Origin: Polyangiaceae bacterium
GTDB lineage: Bacteria; Myxococcota_A; Polyangia; Polyangiales; Polyangiaceae
NCBI GenBank assembly: GCA_020846005.1
Contig: JADLEQ010000023.1
Span: 40,626 to 104,625 of the forward strand
Reading direction: 5' to 3'
Length of the DNA stretch: 64,000 nt
Shown: positions 1 through 8,616 of the stretch, in pieces
Layout of the letters: each line of letters starts with the position of its first letter
Position numbering within the stretch: the first letter of the stretch is position 1
Notes under the pieces: generated by a model
What the model was told of the DNA's origin: nothing
The model's database searches: none
The model's input: the letters and a program-made list of their open reading frames with translations, nothing else
Translations under genes and position numbers: made by a program

Positions 1-58
1 CGGGTGCGCGCGGTCCCCGTAGGCTGGGTGCAGGCGGCGGGAGGCGGGGTCGGGCTCC

Positions 59-1252
59 TTGGCACGTTCTGAGGCGGCAGGGTCCGAGCGCGGGGGCCCG
101 ATCGAGCCAGCGCTGCTGCGGGGGGCGTACCGCGCCTTCTCGGTCCCCGGCCGCGTGCTGCTCACCGGTCACTCCCACCAGGCGTGGCCGGACGTGGCGC
201 GCGACGCGCAGCTCGCGGCCTTCGACGACGCGGCCCTCCACGTCGACGACAAGTGGAGCCGCGCCCTCGCGCGCGCGGAGCGGGTGCGCGAGTTCGTGGC
301 CGGGCGCCTCGGGGGCGCGCCGGGCGAGTATGCCCTCGGGGGTAGCACACACGAGCTCGTCGTGCGGTTCCTCTCGGCGCTCGACCTCGCGCGCCGGCCC
401 CACCTCGTCACGACGTCCGGTGAGTTTCACAGCGCCGATCGTCAGCTCCGTCGCCTGGTCGAGGCGGGCGTCGAGGTGACGTTCGTCGCGTCGTCGCCGC
501 TGGAGTCGTTGGCCGAGCGGCTGGCGCGCGAGCTCAGGCCCGAGACCGCCGGGGTACTCGTCTCCGCCGTGCTGTTCGAGACCTCGGCCGTCGTGCCGGG
601 GCTCGGGGGCGTGGTGGAGGCTGCCGCTCGGGTCGGCGCGCACGTCCTCGTCGACGCCTACCACGCGTGGGGGGTCGTCCCGCTGCGCCTCGAGGAGCTC
701 GGCGCAGAGCGGGTGTGGGTCGTCGCGGGGGGCTACAAGTACGCTCAGTGGGGCGAGGGAGCGTGCTTCCTCCGCGTACCCCCCGCGACGTCGCTGCGGC
801 CAGTCGTCACCGGCTGGTTCGCGGGCTTCGACGAGCTGGACCACGCGCGGCGCGCGGGGCCGGTGGGGTATGCGTCGCGGCCCGCCGAGCGGTTCGCTGG
901 CGCGACCTACGATCCGACGAGCCACTACCGCGCGGCCGCGGTGTGTGACTTCTTCGATCGGGAGCAGCTCACGCCGCCGCGGCTGCGTGAGCTCTCTCTC
1001 CGGCAGACAGCGCGCCTCATCGCCGGCCTCGACACGCACGGCTTCGAGCTGCTGACCCCGCGGGCGGCCGCGTGCCGTGGAGGGTTCGTCGCCGCCCGCG
1101 TGCGCGACGCGCGGCGGGCCGTCGAGCAGCTACGCGCGCGCGGCGTGTGGGTGGACGCGCGCGGTGAGGCCCTGCGGCTCGGGCCGGCGCCGTACGTCAC
1201 CGACGACGAGCTCGACCTCGCTGTCGCCGAGCTGGCGGCGATCGCGCGCTGA
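59..1252 (+). CDS. Kynureninase-like PLP-dependent enzyme (aminotransferase class V fold)
   Basis: A 397-residue soluble protein with the layout of fold-type I PLP enzymes of the class V/kynureninase group. The cofactor aspartate region reads VLVDAYHAWGVVP (about residues 198-210). The probable Schiff-base lysine lies in GGYKYAQWGEGACF (about 226-239), followed by the kynureninase-like segment TGWFAG. Kynureninases cleave kynurenine to anthranilate and alanine, but substrate specificity cannot be read here and no other tryptophan-catabolism gene is adjacent. The TTG start follows an in-frame stop at 20-22, and no ATG is available near the N-terminus. A possible -10 box (TAGGCT) lies at 19-24. 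The fold is fairly sure; the exact reaction is not. Confidence 0.7.
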   Translation: MARSEAAGSERGGPIEPALLRGAYRAFSVPGRVLLTGHSHQAWPDVARDAQLAAFDDAALHVDDKWSRALARAERVREFVAGRLGGAPGEYALGGSTHELVVRFLSALDLARRPHLVTTSGEFHSADRQLRRLVEAGVEVTFVASSPLESLAERLARELRPETAGVLVSAVLFETSAVVPGLGGVVEAAARVGAHVLVDAYHAWGVVPLRLEELGAERVWVVAGGYKYAQWGEGACFLRVPPATSLRPVVTGWFAGFDELDHARRAGPVGYASRPAERFAGATYDPTSHYRAAAVCDFFDREQLTPPRLRELSLRQTARLIAGLDTHGFELLTPRAAACRGGFVAARVRDARRAVEQLRARGVWVDARGEALRLGPAPYVTDDELDLAVAELAAIAR

Positions 1253-1348
1253 CCCGCGGGGCCCGGCCCGCTCGGGCGGCCTCGCGACGATCGCGAAGGA
1301 ATCGCCGGAGGCGAGACCGCGCGCGCAGCGCCTGCGCGGTATCTCTCT

Positions 1349-1368
1349 CGCGCGGTCATGACCGCGCG
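1349..1368. promoter_or_regulatory. Perfect 20-bp palindrome upstream of nirS
   Basis: The sequence CGCGCGGTCATGACCGCGCG is a perfect inverted repeat centred on TCATGA, 158 bp before the nirS start and about 100 bp after the previous gene. Seen directly: perfect dyad symmetry. Inferred: it could be an operator for a dimeric regulator of the nir genes, or a hairpin ending the upstream transcript. No T-tract follows it, and it does not resemble the FNR/DNR-type TTGAT-N4-ATCAA site. Confidence 0.35.
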
Positions 1369-1526
1369 CGCCGACGGCTCCGCGTGTCGTTGGGTCTCGG
1401 CACGAAACGCGGCTCCTGACCCGCCGCGACTGACGTCCATCATACGCACGGCCTGTGCCATGCCGTACGAGGGGGCGCCGGCACATCGCGTGCACCCGCG
1501 CACCCGTGCGCCCCAGGAGACCCTTC

Positions 1527-3485
1527 ATGCGAATTCGTTCCACGGTTCCCCTCACGATGGCTGCCCTCGCGGCGGCGGCGACCTTCGCCTGCGACCAGAG
1601 GCCGACCCCCGGCGCCGGACCGTCGGCGTCCGTGTCGGCGAGCGCGGGCGCGGCGCCTCTCAGCGCCGCGGCCGTCGCCGGGCAGGCGCTGTTCGAGACG
1701 AAGTGCGCCGCCTGCCACAGCGTCGGCGAGGGCGACCGCGTCGGTCCGGACCTCAAGGACGTGGGCAAGCGCCGCGACAAGACCTGGATCGGGAAGTTCG
1801 TCCGCGACCCCGTGACGATGACGAAGGAGGACCCGATCGGGAAGGAGCTCCTCGCGAAGTACAAGGCGCAGATGGCGCCCATGGCCGTGACCGACCCGGA
1901 GCTCGATCAGCTCCTCGCGTACATCGCGGAGCAGGGCGCCTCCGGCGCGGCGGCGGCGCCCGCGGAGCCGTTCACCGAGCTCGCGGGGGCGGACTTCGAG
2001 AAGGCGAAGGGGATCTACTTCCAGCGCTGCTCGGGCTGCCACGGGACGCTGCGGGCCGGCGCCACCGGCCCCAACATCCAGCCCGAGCGCACCCGGAAGC
2101 TCGGCACCAAGGCGATCAAGAACGCGCTGGTGAACGGGCTCCCCGGCGGCATGCCCCCGTGGGGGAAGGTCGGCGTGCTCTCCGACGAGGAGATCGCCCT
2201 GATGGCCAACTTCATCCAGATGGCGCCCCCCGAGCCTCCGGGCATGACGCTCGAGCAGATCAAGGCGACCCACGAGCTGAAGGTCCCCGTCGCCGATCGC
2301 CCGAAGAAGCCGGTGACGAAGCGGAACTGGCAGAACTACTTCGGCGTGATCCTGCGCGACGCGGGCCAGGTAGCCATCTTCGATGGGGACTCCAAGGAGA
2401 AGCTCGCCATCATCCCGACGGGTTACGCGGTGCACATCCTCCGCGCGTCGTCCACGGGTCGCTACTTCTACGCGATCGGCCGCGACGGCAAGCTCTCGCT
2501 CATCGACCTCTGGCCGGAGACGCCAACGCTCGTGGCTCAGGTGCAGGGCTGCTTCGACGCGCGCAGCGTCGACGGCAGCAAGGCCAAGGGCTGGGAGGAC
2601 AAGCTGGTGATCGAGGGCTGCTACTGGCCCGCGCAGTACGTCGTCTTCGACGGGCTCACCCTCGAGCCGAAGGCCACCCAGAACGTGCTCATGCCCGCCA
2701 TCGACGGCGAGCAGCTCAAGGAGAACCGCGTCGCGGCGATCGTCGCGAGCCACCACGATCCGCTGTGGGTCGTCAACCTGAAGGAGGCCGGGTACATCGT
2801 CCTCGTCGACTACAGCAAGCCCGGGTTCCCGATCGTCGACAAGTTCGAGACGCAGCGCTTCCTCCACGACGGCGGCTGGGACGCCAGCAAGCGGTACATC
2901 ATGATGGCCGCCAACATGAAGAACGAGATGGTCGTGGTCGACGTGAAGGAGCGGAAGTTCGTCACCAAGTTCGAGACGGGCATCAAGCCGCACCCGGGCC
3001 GCGGCGCGAACTTCCTGGATCCCCAGTACGGCTGGGTGAACGCCACCACCCACATCGGCGAGCCCAAGCTGGTCATCTACGGCGCAGACCCCGCCAAGAA
3101 GCCCGAGCACGCGTGGAAGGTGGTGCGCGAGTTCAAGGCGGGCGGCTCGGGGAGCCTGTTCGTCAAGACGCACCCGAAGAGCCGCTGGGTCTGGTTCGAC
3201 TCTCCGATGGCGGCCGAGGCGAAGGACACGCGCCAGATCTGCGTCTACGACAAGCAGGAGGCGAAGGTCCACAAGTGCTGGGCCGCACTCGAGCGCGGGC
3301 GCATCACGCACTTCGAGTTCGACAAGGAGGGCAAGGAGGTTTGGGTCTCGGGCTGGGACAAGAAGGGCGCCATCATCGTCTACGACGACAAGGAGCTGAA
3401 GGAGATCAAGCGGATCGAGGAGGACTGGCTCGTCACGCCGACGGGCAAGTTCAACGTCTACAACACCGCGCACGACGTGTACTGA
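1527..3485 (+). CDS. nirS: Cytochrome cd1 nitrite reductase with an extra N-terminal cytochrome c domain (NirC-NirS fusion)
   Basis: Reduces nitrite to nitric oxide in the periplasm (denitrification). The chosen ATG has AGGAGA seven bases upstream. A lipoprotein-type signal peptide ends near TFAC (Cys22). A first c-haem site CAACH lies at residues 60-64 with a complete small cytochrome c domain; a second, CSGCH, at 168-172 is the usual NirS c domain. The eight-bladed d1 propeller then fills the rest, with typical segments IVASHHDPLWVVNLKEAG (about 409-426) and RFLHDGGWD. The protein is 652 residues, about 100 longer than ordinary NirS because of the extra domain, which resembles NirC. A strong hairpin follows the stop, then nirJ. 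Confidence 0.93.
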   Translation: MRIRSTVPLTMAALAAAATFACDQRPTPGAGPSASVSASAGAAPLSAAAVAGQALFETKCAACHSVGEGDRVGPDLKDVGKRRDKTWIGKFVRDPVTMTKEDPIGKELLAKYKAQMAPMAVTDPELDQLLAYIAEQGASGAAAAPAEPFTELAGADFEKAKGIYFQRCSGCHGTLRAGATGPNIQPERTRKLGTKAIKNALVNGLPGGMPPWGKVGVLSDEEIALMANFIQMAPPEPPGMTLEQIKATHELKVPVADRPKKPVTKRNWQNYFGVILRDAGQVAIFDGDSKEKLAIIPTGYAVHILRASSTGRYFYAIGRDGKLSLIDLWPETPTLVAQVQGCFDARSVDGSKAKGWEDKLVIEGCYWPAQYVVFDGLTLEPKATQNVLMPAIDGEQLKENRVAAIVASHHDPLWVVNLKEAGYIVLVDYSKPGFPIVDKFETQRFLHDGGWDASKRYIMMAANMKNEMVVVDVKERKFVTKFETGIKPHPGRGANFLDPQYGWVNATTHIGEPKLVIYGADPAKKPEHAWKVVREFKAGGSGSLFVKTHPKSRWVWFDSPMAAEAKDTRQICVYDKQEAKVHKCWAALERGRITHFEFDKEGKEVWVSGWDKKGAIIVYDDKELKEIKRIEEDWLVTPTGKFNVYNTAHDVY

Positions 3486-3527
3486 GCGCGAGTCGCGGCG
3501 GCGCCCCCGGTGAGACCAGCGGGGCGC

Positions 3528-3555
3528 GACGGGGTCGGCCACCGCCGGCCCCGTC
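3528..3555 (+). terminator. Hairpin between nirS and nirJ
   Basis: A 12-bp stem (3528-3539 with 3544-3555, one G-U pair) closes a 4-base CACC loop, 42 bp after the nirS stop. No run of T follows, so it is either a weak terminator or a processing/stabilising element. Because nirJ, nirF and the decarboxylase are downstream on the same strand, partial read-through would give much more NirS than d1-biosynthesis protein; that role is inferred. Confidence 0.45.
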
Positions 3556-3627
3556 TCCATTTCGGAGCGGTCACCCGCCGAGGCCGCGGCGCCCCTGGGC
3601 ACGCATCTTGAATCCCGCCGGAGCGAC

Positions 3628-4818
3628 ATGCTGATGGTGACCGACCTCCTCCGCGCCGCGCGCGATCCCGCCGCCGCGCAGGCGACGCGCGCCAGGGCGC
3701 CGCAGCGCTTCTCCGGGCCGGCGCGCGGCGTGCCCGTGGTGGTGTGGAACGTCGTCGGGCACTGCAACCTCTCCTGCCCGCACTGCTACGCGGCCGCATC
3801 GCTGGCGCCGTCCGCGCACGATCTGCGCACCGACGAGGCGCTCCGGCTGCTCGAGCAGCTCGCCGAGACGGGCACGCAGGTCATCATCTTCAGCGGAGGA
3901 GAGCCGCTCCTCCGTGGCGATCTCTTCGAGCTGATCGAGCGCGCCGTCGCCCTCGGCCTCTCTCCGCAGCTCTCGACGAACGGCACGCTGCTCGACGACA
4001 CGACCGCCGCGCGCCTGCGCGAGGCCGGCGTGCGCTACGTCGGGGTGAGCGTGGACGGTACGCGGCCGTTCAACGACCGCTACCGGGGCATGGTGGGGGC
4101 CTTCCAGCGCGCCTCCGACGGCCTGCGCGCGGCGCGACGCGCGGGGATGCGCACCGGCCTCCGCCTGACGCTCTCGCGGGCGAACGCCGAGCAGCTCGAG
4201 GCGGTGCTCGCCCACGCGACGGAGCTGGGCGTCGACCGCTTCTACGTGTCGCACCTGGTGTACTCGGGGCGTGCGGCGCGCATGGCGGACGCCGATCTGT
4301 TGCCCGCGGAGTCCCGCGCGGTGCTCGAGCGGCTTTTCGAGCTCGCGCTGGGGCAGCTCGGGGACGGGGTCGGGCCGGAGGTGGTCACGGGTGGGAATGA
4401 CTCGGACGGCCCGGCGCTGCTGCTGTGGTTGGAGGCTCGGCTCGGTCGCGAGGCGTCCGCGCGGGCCGAGGCGCTGCTCGCGGCGCGCGGCGGCAACTCC
4501 GCTGGCGAGAAGCTGCTGGACATCGACCACCTGGGGCGCGTGCACCCGGACCAGTTCTGGCAGGCCGCGCGGCTGGGCGACGTCCGGCACACGTCCTTCG
4601 CCGAGATCCTGCGGCACCCCCTCCTCGCGCAGCTCCGCGACCGCACCCGACTGCTGACGGGGCGCTGCGGCGAATGTCGGTGGCTGGAGCTCTGCCGCGG
4701 ATCGCACCGCGAGCGCGCGCTCGCGGTGCACCACGACCCGTGGGCGCCCGATCCTGCCTGCGTGATGACCGACGCCGAGATCGGACGCGCTCCGAGCCTA
4801 CGGAAGGCCGCCCCATGA
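3628..4818 (+). CDS. nirJ: Radical SAM haem d1 biosynthesis protein NirJ
   Basis: NirJ removes the two propionate side chains from 12,18-didecarboxysiroheme during haem d1 synthesis. The radical SAM cluster motif CNLSCPHC lies at residues 46-53 (CxxxCxxC), followed by the glycine-rich FSGGEPLLR. A C-terminal auxiliary cluster region is cysteine-rich (CGECRWLELC near residue 350), as in SPASM-type NirJ proteins. Length 396 is normal for the family. Its stop overlaps the nirF start by four bases (ATGA), so the two are translationally coupled. Placement directly after nirS supports the assignment over a generic peptide-modifying radical SAM enzyme. Confidence 0.9.
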   Translation: MLMVTDLLRAARDPAAAQATRARAPQRFSGPARGVPVVVWNVVGHCNLSCPHCYAAASLAPSAHDLRTDEALRLLEQLAETGTQVIIFSGGEPLLRGDLFELIERAVALGLSPQLSTNGTLLDDTTAARLREAGVRYVGVSVDGTRPFNDRYRGMVGAFQRASDGLRAARRAGMRTGLRLTLSRANAEQLEAVLAHATELGVDRFYVSHLVYSGRAARMADADLLPAESRAVLERLFELALGQLGDGVGPEVVTGGNDSDGPALLLWLEARLGREASARAEALLAARGGNSAGEKLLDIDHLGRVHPDQFWQAARLGDVRHTSFAEILRHPLLAQLRDRTRLLTGRCGECRWLELCRGSHRERALAVHHDPWAPDPACVMTDAEIGRAPSLRKAAP

Positions 4819-6074
4819 CCCTGCTCCGGACCCACGCCATCGCGCTGGGCGCCTTGGCCGCGCTCGCCTGTCGCCAGCCCACGCTCGCCTCCGAGCCCGC
4901 GCCGGCCGCCTCGGTGTCGGCCGCCGCGTCGGCGGCACCGGCGCCGCCGCCCGGTGGGGTCGGGTCACGGGTGTTCGTGGTGGAGCGGGAGACGGAGAGC
5001 CTTGGCGTCTACGACCTGGTGTCCAGGACGTACGAGCCGGGCCGGATCCGCGGGCTCGGGAACCTGCGCCACGCGGTGATGGCGTTCTCGCCCGATCTCC
5101 GCTGGGGCTACGTCGCCACGCGGAGCGGGAAGCTCAGCCGGGTCGATCTGGCGACCCTCGAGCGCGCGGGAGACGCGGAGGTCTCGGCGAACAGCATCGA
5201 CATCGCCATCGGCCAGGACGGACGCTTCGTCGCCACCGCCGAGTACCAGCCGGGCGGCGTGACGTTCCTCGACGCCAGCACGCTGGAGGTGGTCGAGCGC
5301 ATCCCGGCCGAATACGAGCGGGACGGCGCGAGGGCGATCTCTCGCGCGACGGGGCTCGTCGACGCCCCCGGACAGCGCTTCGTGTGCGTGCTGATCGAAG
5401 GAGCGGAGATCTGGGTGATCGACGCCTCGGGGCCCAAGCCGGTGGTCGAGCGGCGCGTGCGGACGAGCACGGACGAGCCGTACGACGCGATGATCACGCC
5501 GGACGGTCGCTGGTATGTCGTGGGACACCTGGGCAGCGAACACGTCACCGTGCTCGATCTCGCGGCGAGCGACCCGCGCCCGCGCGAGGTCAGCCTGCGG
5601 GACCCTTCGCGAGAGTTCGCGCGCGCGGCGCCGGTGAAGCTGCCGCACCTGGCCTCGTGGGCGGTGGCGGGCAGCGGCGTGTTCGTCCCGCTGGTCGGGG
5701 AGGCGAGGATGGTCGTGCTGGACCGCGACGGCTGGGGCTTCCGCCGGAGCATCCCGGTGCGCGGACACCCCGTCTACGCAGTGGCCGCGCCGAGCGGGCG
5801 GGAGGTGTGGGTCAGCTTCTCCGGCGCCGAGCACGACGCCTGGATCGACGTGATCGACACCACGACGCTCACGGTCGCGCGGAGCCTCCGCGTGGGGGAG
5901 CGCATCTATCACCTCGACTTCACGCCGCGCGGCTCCCACGTCCTCGTGAGCGCGAACCAGGCCGGCAGGCTCGCGCTCGTCGACGCCCGCACCTACGCGG
6001 TCGTCGACGAAGAGCCGGTGCACTCGCCCTCGGGCGTCTTCGGCGCCTGGCGCGCCTTCAGGATCGGACTATGA
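4815..6074 (+). CDS. nirF: Haem d1 biosynthesis protein NirF (lipoprotein-type signal)
   Basis: NirF is a periplasmic propeller protein that binds a late haem d1 precursor and acts as a dehydrogenase at the final or penultimate step. The 419-residue product starts with a short signal peptide ending in a lipobox-like ALAC (Cys19), suggesting membrane anchoring. An Ala/Pro/Ser-rich linker (about 20-50) leads into a d1-like propeller with repeats such as SPDLRWGYVATRSGKL and TPDGRWYVVGHLGSEHV. The ATG overlaps the nirJ stop (ATGA), and the stop overlaps the next start in the same way, so the three genes form one tight operon. It lacks a c-type haem motif, which separates it from NirN and NirS. 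Confidence 0.9.
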   Translation: MTLLRTHAIALGALAALACRQPTLASEPAPAASVSAAASAAPAPPPGGVGSRVFVVERETESLGVYDLVSRTYEPGRIRGLGNLRHAVMAFSPDLRWGYVATRSGKLSRVDLATLERAGDAEVSANSIDIAIGQDGRFVATAEYQPGGVTFLDASTLEVVERIPAEYERDGARAISRATGLVDAPGQRFVCVLIEGAEIWVIDASGPKPVVERRVRTSTDEPYDAMITPDGRWYVVGHLGSEHVTVLDLAASDPRPREVSLRDPSREFARAAPVKLPHLASWAVAGSGVFVPLVGEARMVVLDRDGWGFRRSIPVRGHPVYAVAAPSGREVWVSFSGAEHDAWIDVIDTTTLTVARSLRVGERIYHLDFTPRGSHVLVSANQAGRLALVDARTYAVVDEEPVHSPSGVFGAWRAFRIGL

Positions 6075-7126
6075 CGATGAACGCTCCGCTCGCGCCCTCT
6101 AACGTCGAGAACGCGCTCGCGCGCGCGCTGCAGACCCAGGTCCCCTTCGTCGAGCGCCCGTTCGCCGCGCTCGGCGAGCCGCTCGGGCTGTCGGAGGCCG
6201 AGGTCCTCCGGGTCCTGCGTACGTGGCGGGAGGACGGTCGCCTCCGTGAGATCTCCGCGATCCTCGAGGGCAGCGCCCTCGGCTACGACAGCGCGCTCGT
6301 GGCGGGCAAGGTGCCGGAGGCGCGTCTGGACGCCGTCGCGGAGATCGTGAACGGCCACCCGACCGTCACGCACAACTACGTGCGGGGGCACGAGTACAAC
6401 CTGTGGTTCACCATCGCGGTGCCCTTCGAGATCGGGCTCGAGCGGACGCTGGAGCAGCTCGCGCGCGCGTGCGAGGTGGACCGCTTCCACGCGCTCCGGC
6501 GGACGCACACCTTCAAGGTCGGGGTGAACTTCGACCTGGAGACGCGCGCGAGCGCGACCGAGGTCGTGCCGCTCGCGGCCGCGCGGGCCGTGCGGGTCGG
6601 GGAGCGCGAGCGCTCCCTGTTCCGAGCGCTCCAGGCGCCGCTCGCGCTGGAGGAGCGCCCCTTCGCGGGGCTCGCGGCGGCGGTCGGCGCTGGCGAGGAG
6701 GAGCTCCTCGCGTTCGCGCGGGGGCACCTCGGCAACGCGATGCGCAGGTACGTCGGCACGTTCCGCCATCGGCGACTCGGCGTGCACGGCAACGGTATGG
6801 TGGTGTGGCGCGTGCCGGAGGCGGAGCTGCCGAGGGTCGGGCCCGAGCTCGCGGCCACGCGGGAGGTGAGCCACTGCTACGCACGGAACGCCATCCCGGG
6901 GTTCCCCTATACCCTGTACAGCATGGTGCACGGACCGACGGAGGAGGCGTGCCGGGAGGTCGCCGCGGGAGCGGTCGCGCGCATCGGGGACTGGGAGCGG
7001 CTCATCCTCTTCAGCTCGCGGGAGCTGAAGAAGTGCCGCCTGCGCTACTTCTTGCCGGAGCTCGACGCCTGGCGCGCGCCGACGCCGCGGGCGTCGTCGT
7101 CGCGCGTCTCGCTGCCCGCCGCGTGA
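6071..7126 (+). CDS. Siroheme decarboxylase, two AsnC/Lrp-type halves in one chain (NirDL/NirGH-like)
   Basis: Converts siroheme to 12,18-didecarboxysiroheme. The 351-residue protein is a tandem duplication: each half (about 10-165 and 175-340) has an AsnC/Lrp-like helix-turn-helix followed by a ligand-binding domain. Typical segments are THNYVRGHEYNLWFT in the first half and SHCYARNAIPGFPYTLYSM in the second. In Pseudomonas four separate polypeptides (NirD, L, G, H) share this job; here one fused chain seems to replace them. It overlaps the nirF stop by ATGA. Its last 82 bp overlap the 3' end of the convergent cysG. Confidence 0.88.
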   Translation: MTMNAPLAPSNVENALARALQTQVPFVERPFAALGEPLGLSEAEVLRVLRTWREDGRLREISAILEGSALGYDSALVAGKVPEARLDAVAEIVNGHPTVTHNYVRGHEYNLWFTIAVPFEIGLERTLEQLARACEVDRFHALRRTHTFKVGVNFDLETRASATEVVPLAAARAVRVGERERSLFRALQAPLALEERPFAGLAAAVGAGEEELLAFARGHLGNAMRRYVGTFRHRRLGVHGNGMVVWRVPEAELPRVGPELAATREVSHCYARNAIPGFPYTLYSMVHGPTEEACREVAAGAVARIGDWERLILFSSRELKKCRLRYFLPELDAWRAPTPRASSSRVSLPAA

Positions 7127-8553
7127 GGCCGCGGGGGGCGGGCCGGCCACTCGCCGACGTCCGCCGCGCCCTCCGGGTCGAACCAGCGCAGGCGCTCACG
7201 CAGCTTCACGACCTGTCCGACGACGATGAGCGTCGGCGGCTTCATGCGGGCCTCCACCGCGAGCTCGGGCAGCGTCGCCAGGGAGCCCGTCACGACCCGC
7301 TGACGGTGGGTGGTGCCCCGCTGGATGATCGCCGCCGGGGTGTCGGCGGGGAGGCCGTGGGCGATGAGCTCACGGCACAGCACCGGCAGGCCGTGGAGGC
7401 CCATGTAGACGACGACCGTCTGCCACGGGCGCGCGAGCGCCGGCCAGTCGAGGTTCATCGTGCCGTCCTTCAGGTGGCCGGTGACGAAGACGCAGGCGTG
7501 GGAGCAGTCGCGGTGCGTGAGCGGGATGCCCGCGTACGCCGCCACGCCCGCCGCCGCCGTGATGCCGGGCACCACCTCGAAGGAGACCCCGTGCTCCGCC
7601 AGCGTCGCGATCTCCTCGCCGCCTCGCCCGAAGATGAACGGATCGCCGCCCTTCAGTCGGGCGACGCGCTTGCCCTCCGTGGCCAGGCGGACGAGGAGCG
7701 CGTTGATCTCCTCCTGCCGGAGCGCGTGGTGGTCTCGCTCCTTCCCCACGTAGATGCGATCGGCGTCCCGGCGGCACAGCTCGACGACGGCGGGCGAGAC
7801 CAGGTGATCGTAGACGATCACGTCGGCCTGCTGCATCAGGCGGAGCGCGCGGAAGGTGAGGAGATCGGGGTTCCCGGGGCCGGCGCCCACCAGGTACACC
7901 TCGCCGCGAGCCGGCGCCGGTCCGACGGAGGCGAGGCGGTCGTCGAGCCACCGCTCCGCCTCGGCTCGCTTGCCTGCCAGGACGAGCTCGGCGAAGGGGC
8001 CGTCCAGCAGCTCCTCCCAGAGCGCGCGGCGTCGCGCCGGGTCGGGCACGCGCTCCTTCAACCTGGGTCGGAGGGCGCGCGCCAGCTCGGCCAGGCGGCC
8101 GTACGTCGAGGGCAGGAGGGTCTCGAGGCGCGCCCGGAGGAGCCGCGCCAGTACCGGCGAAGCGCCGCTGGTCGACACCGACACGACGAGCGGCGAGCGA
8201 TCGACGATGGACGGGAAGAGGAACGTGCAGAGGTCTGGCGCGTCGACGACGTTGACGAGGACGCCGCGCGCCTGCGCGGCCGCCGACACGGCGGCGTTGG
8301 TCGCGGGCGCGTCCGTCGCGGCGACGACTACGAAGGCGCCGTCGACGTGCTCGGGCGCGAAGCGCTCGGCGAGGTGCTCGATACGGCCGGCCGCGGCGAG
8401 CTCGGCGAGCGAGGGGCCGAGCTCCGGCGAGGCGACGAGCACCTGCGCGCCGGCCGCGAGGAGCAGCGCGACCTTGCGCGCAGCGACCGTGCCGCCGCCC
8501 ACGACGAGGGCGCGGCGGGAGGCGAGGGACAGGGAGACGGGGAGGTGGTCCAT
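7045..8553 (-). CDS. cysG: Bifunctional siroheme synthase CysG (precorrin-2 dehydrogenase/ferrochelatase plus SUMT)
   Basis: Makes siroheme from uroporphyrinogen III. The N-terminal Rossmann domain (ALVVGGGTVAARK, about 14-26) is the NAD-dependent precorrin-2 dehydrogenase/ferrochelatase part. From about residue 215 the uroporphyrinogen methyltransferase domain begins with VYLVGAGPGNPDLLT and continues with VARLKGGDPFIFGRGGEE. About 40 C-terminal residues are Arg/Pro/Ser-rich, and that tail is the part overlapping the opposite decarboxylase gene. Siroheme is the substrate of that decarboxylase, so CysG supplies the start of the d1 pathway and replaces a dedicated NirE. It can also serve assimilatory sulfite/nitrite reductases. 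Confidence 0.93.
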   Translation of the reverse strand: MDHLPVSLSLASRRALVVGGGTVAARKVALLLAAGAQVLVASPELGPSLAELAAAGRIEHLAERFAPEHVDGAFVVVAATDAPATNAAVSAAAQARGVLVNVVDAPDLCTFLFPSIVDRSPLVVSVSTSGASPVLARLLRARLETLLPSTYGRLAELARALRPRLKERVPDPARRRALWEELLDGPFAELVLAGKRAEAERWLDDRLASVGPAPARGEVYLVGAGPGNPDLLTFRALRLMQQADVIVYDHLVSPAVVELCRRDADRIYVGKERDHHALRQEEINALLVRLATEGKRVARLKGGDPFIFGRGGEEIATLAEHGVSFEVVPGITAAAGVAAYAGIPLTHRDCSHACVFVTGHLKDGTMNLDWPALARPWQTVVVYMGLHGLPVLCRELIAHGLPADTPAAIIQRGTTHRQRVVTGSLATLPELAVEARMKPPTLIVVGQVVKLRERLRWFDPEGAADVGEWPARPPRPHAAGSETRDDDARGVGARQASSSGKK

Positions 8554-8616
8554 GGGGGCGGGGGGGGCGAAGGCGAGCGGGAGGGCGAGAGGGAGGGCGG
8601 GCGGGGAGTGAATGGG

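Noticed and set aside
1349..1368. FNR/DNR-type site for nirS
   Set aside because: The palindrome does not resemble TTGAT-N4-ATCAA, and no such site was found within 280 bp upstream of nirS.
1440..3767. Long open frames opposite nirS and several other long genes
   Set aside because: They mirror strongly G/C-ending codons of real genes, are Arg/Pro/Asp-rich and match no protein family; the opposite strand has clear domains.
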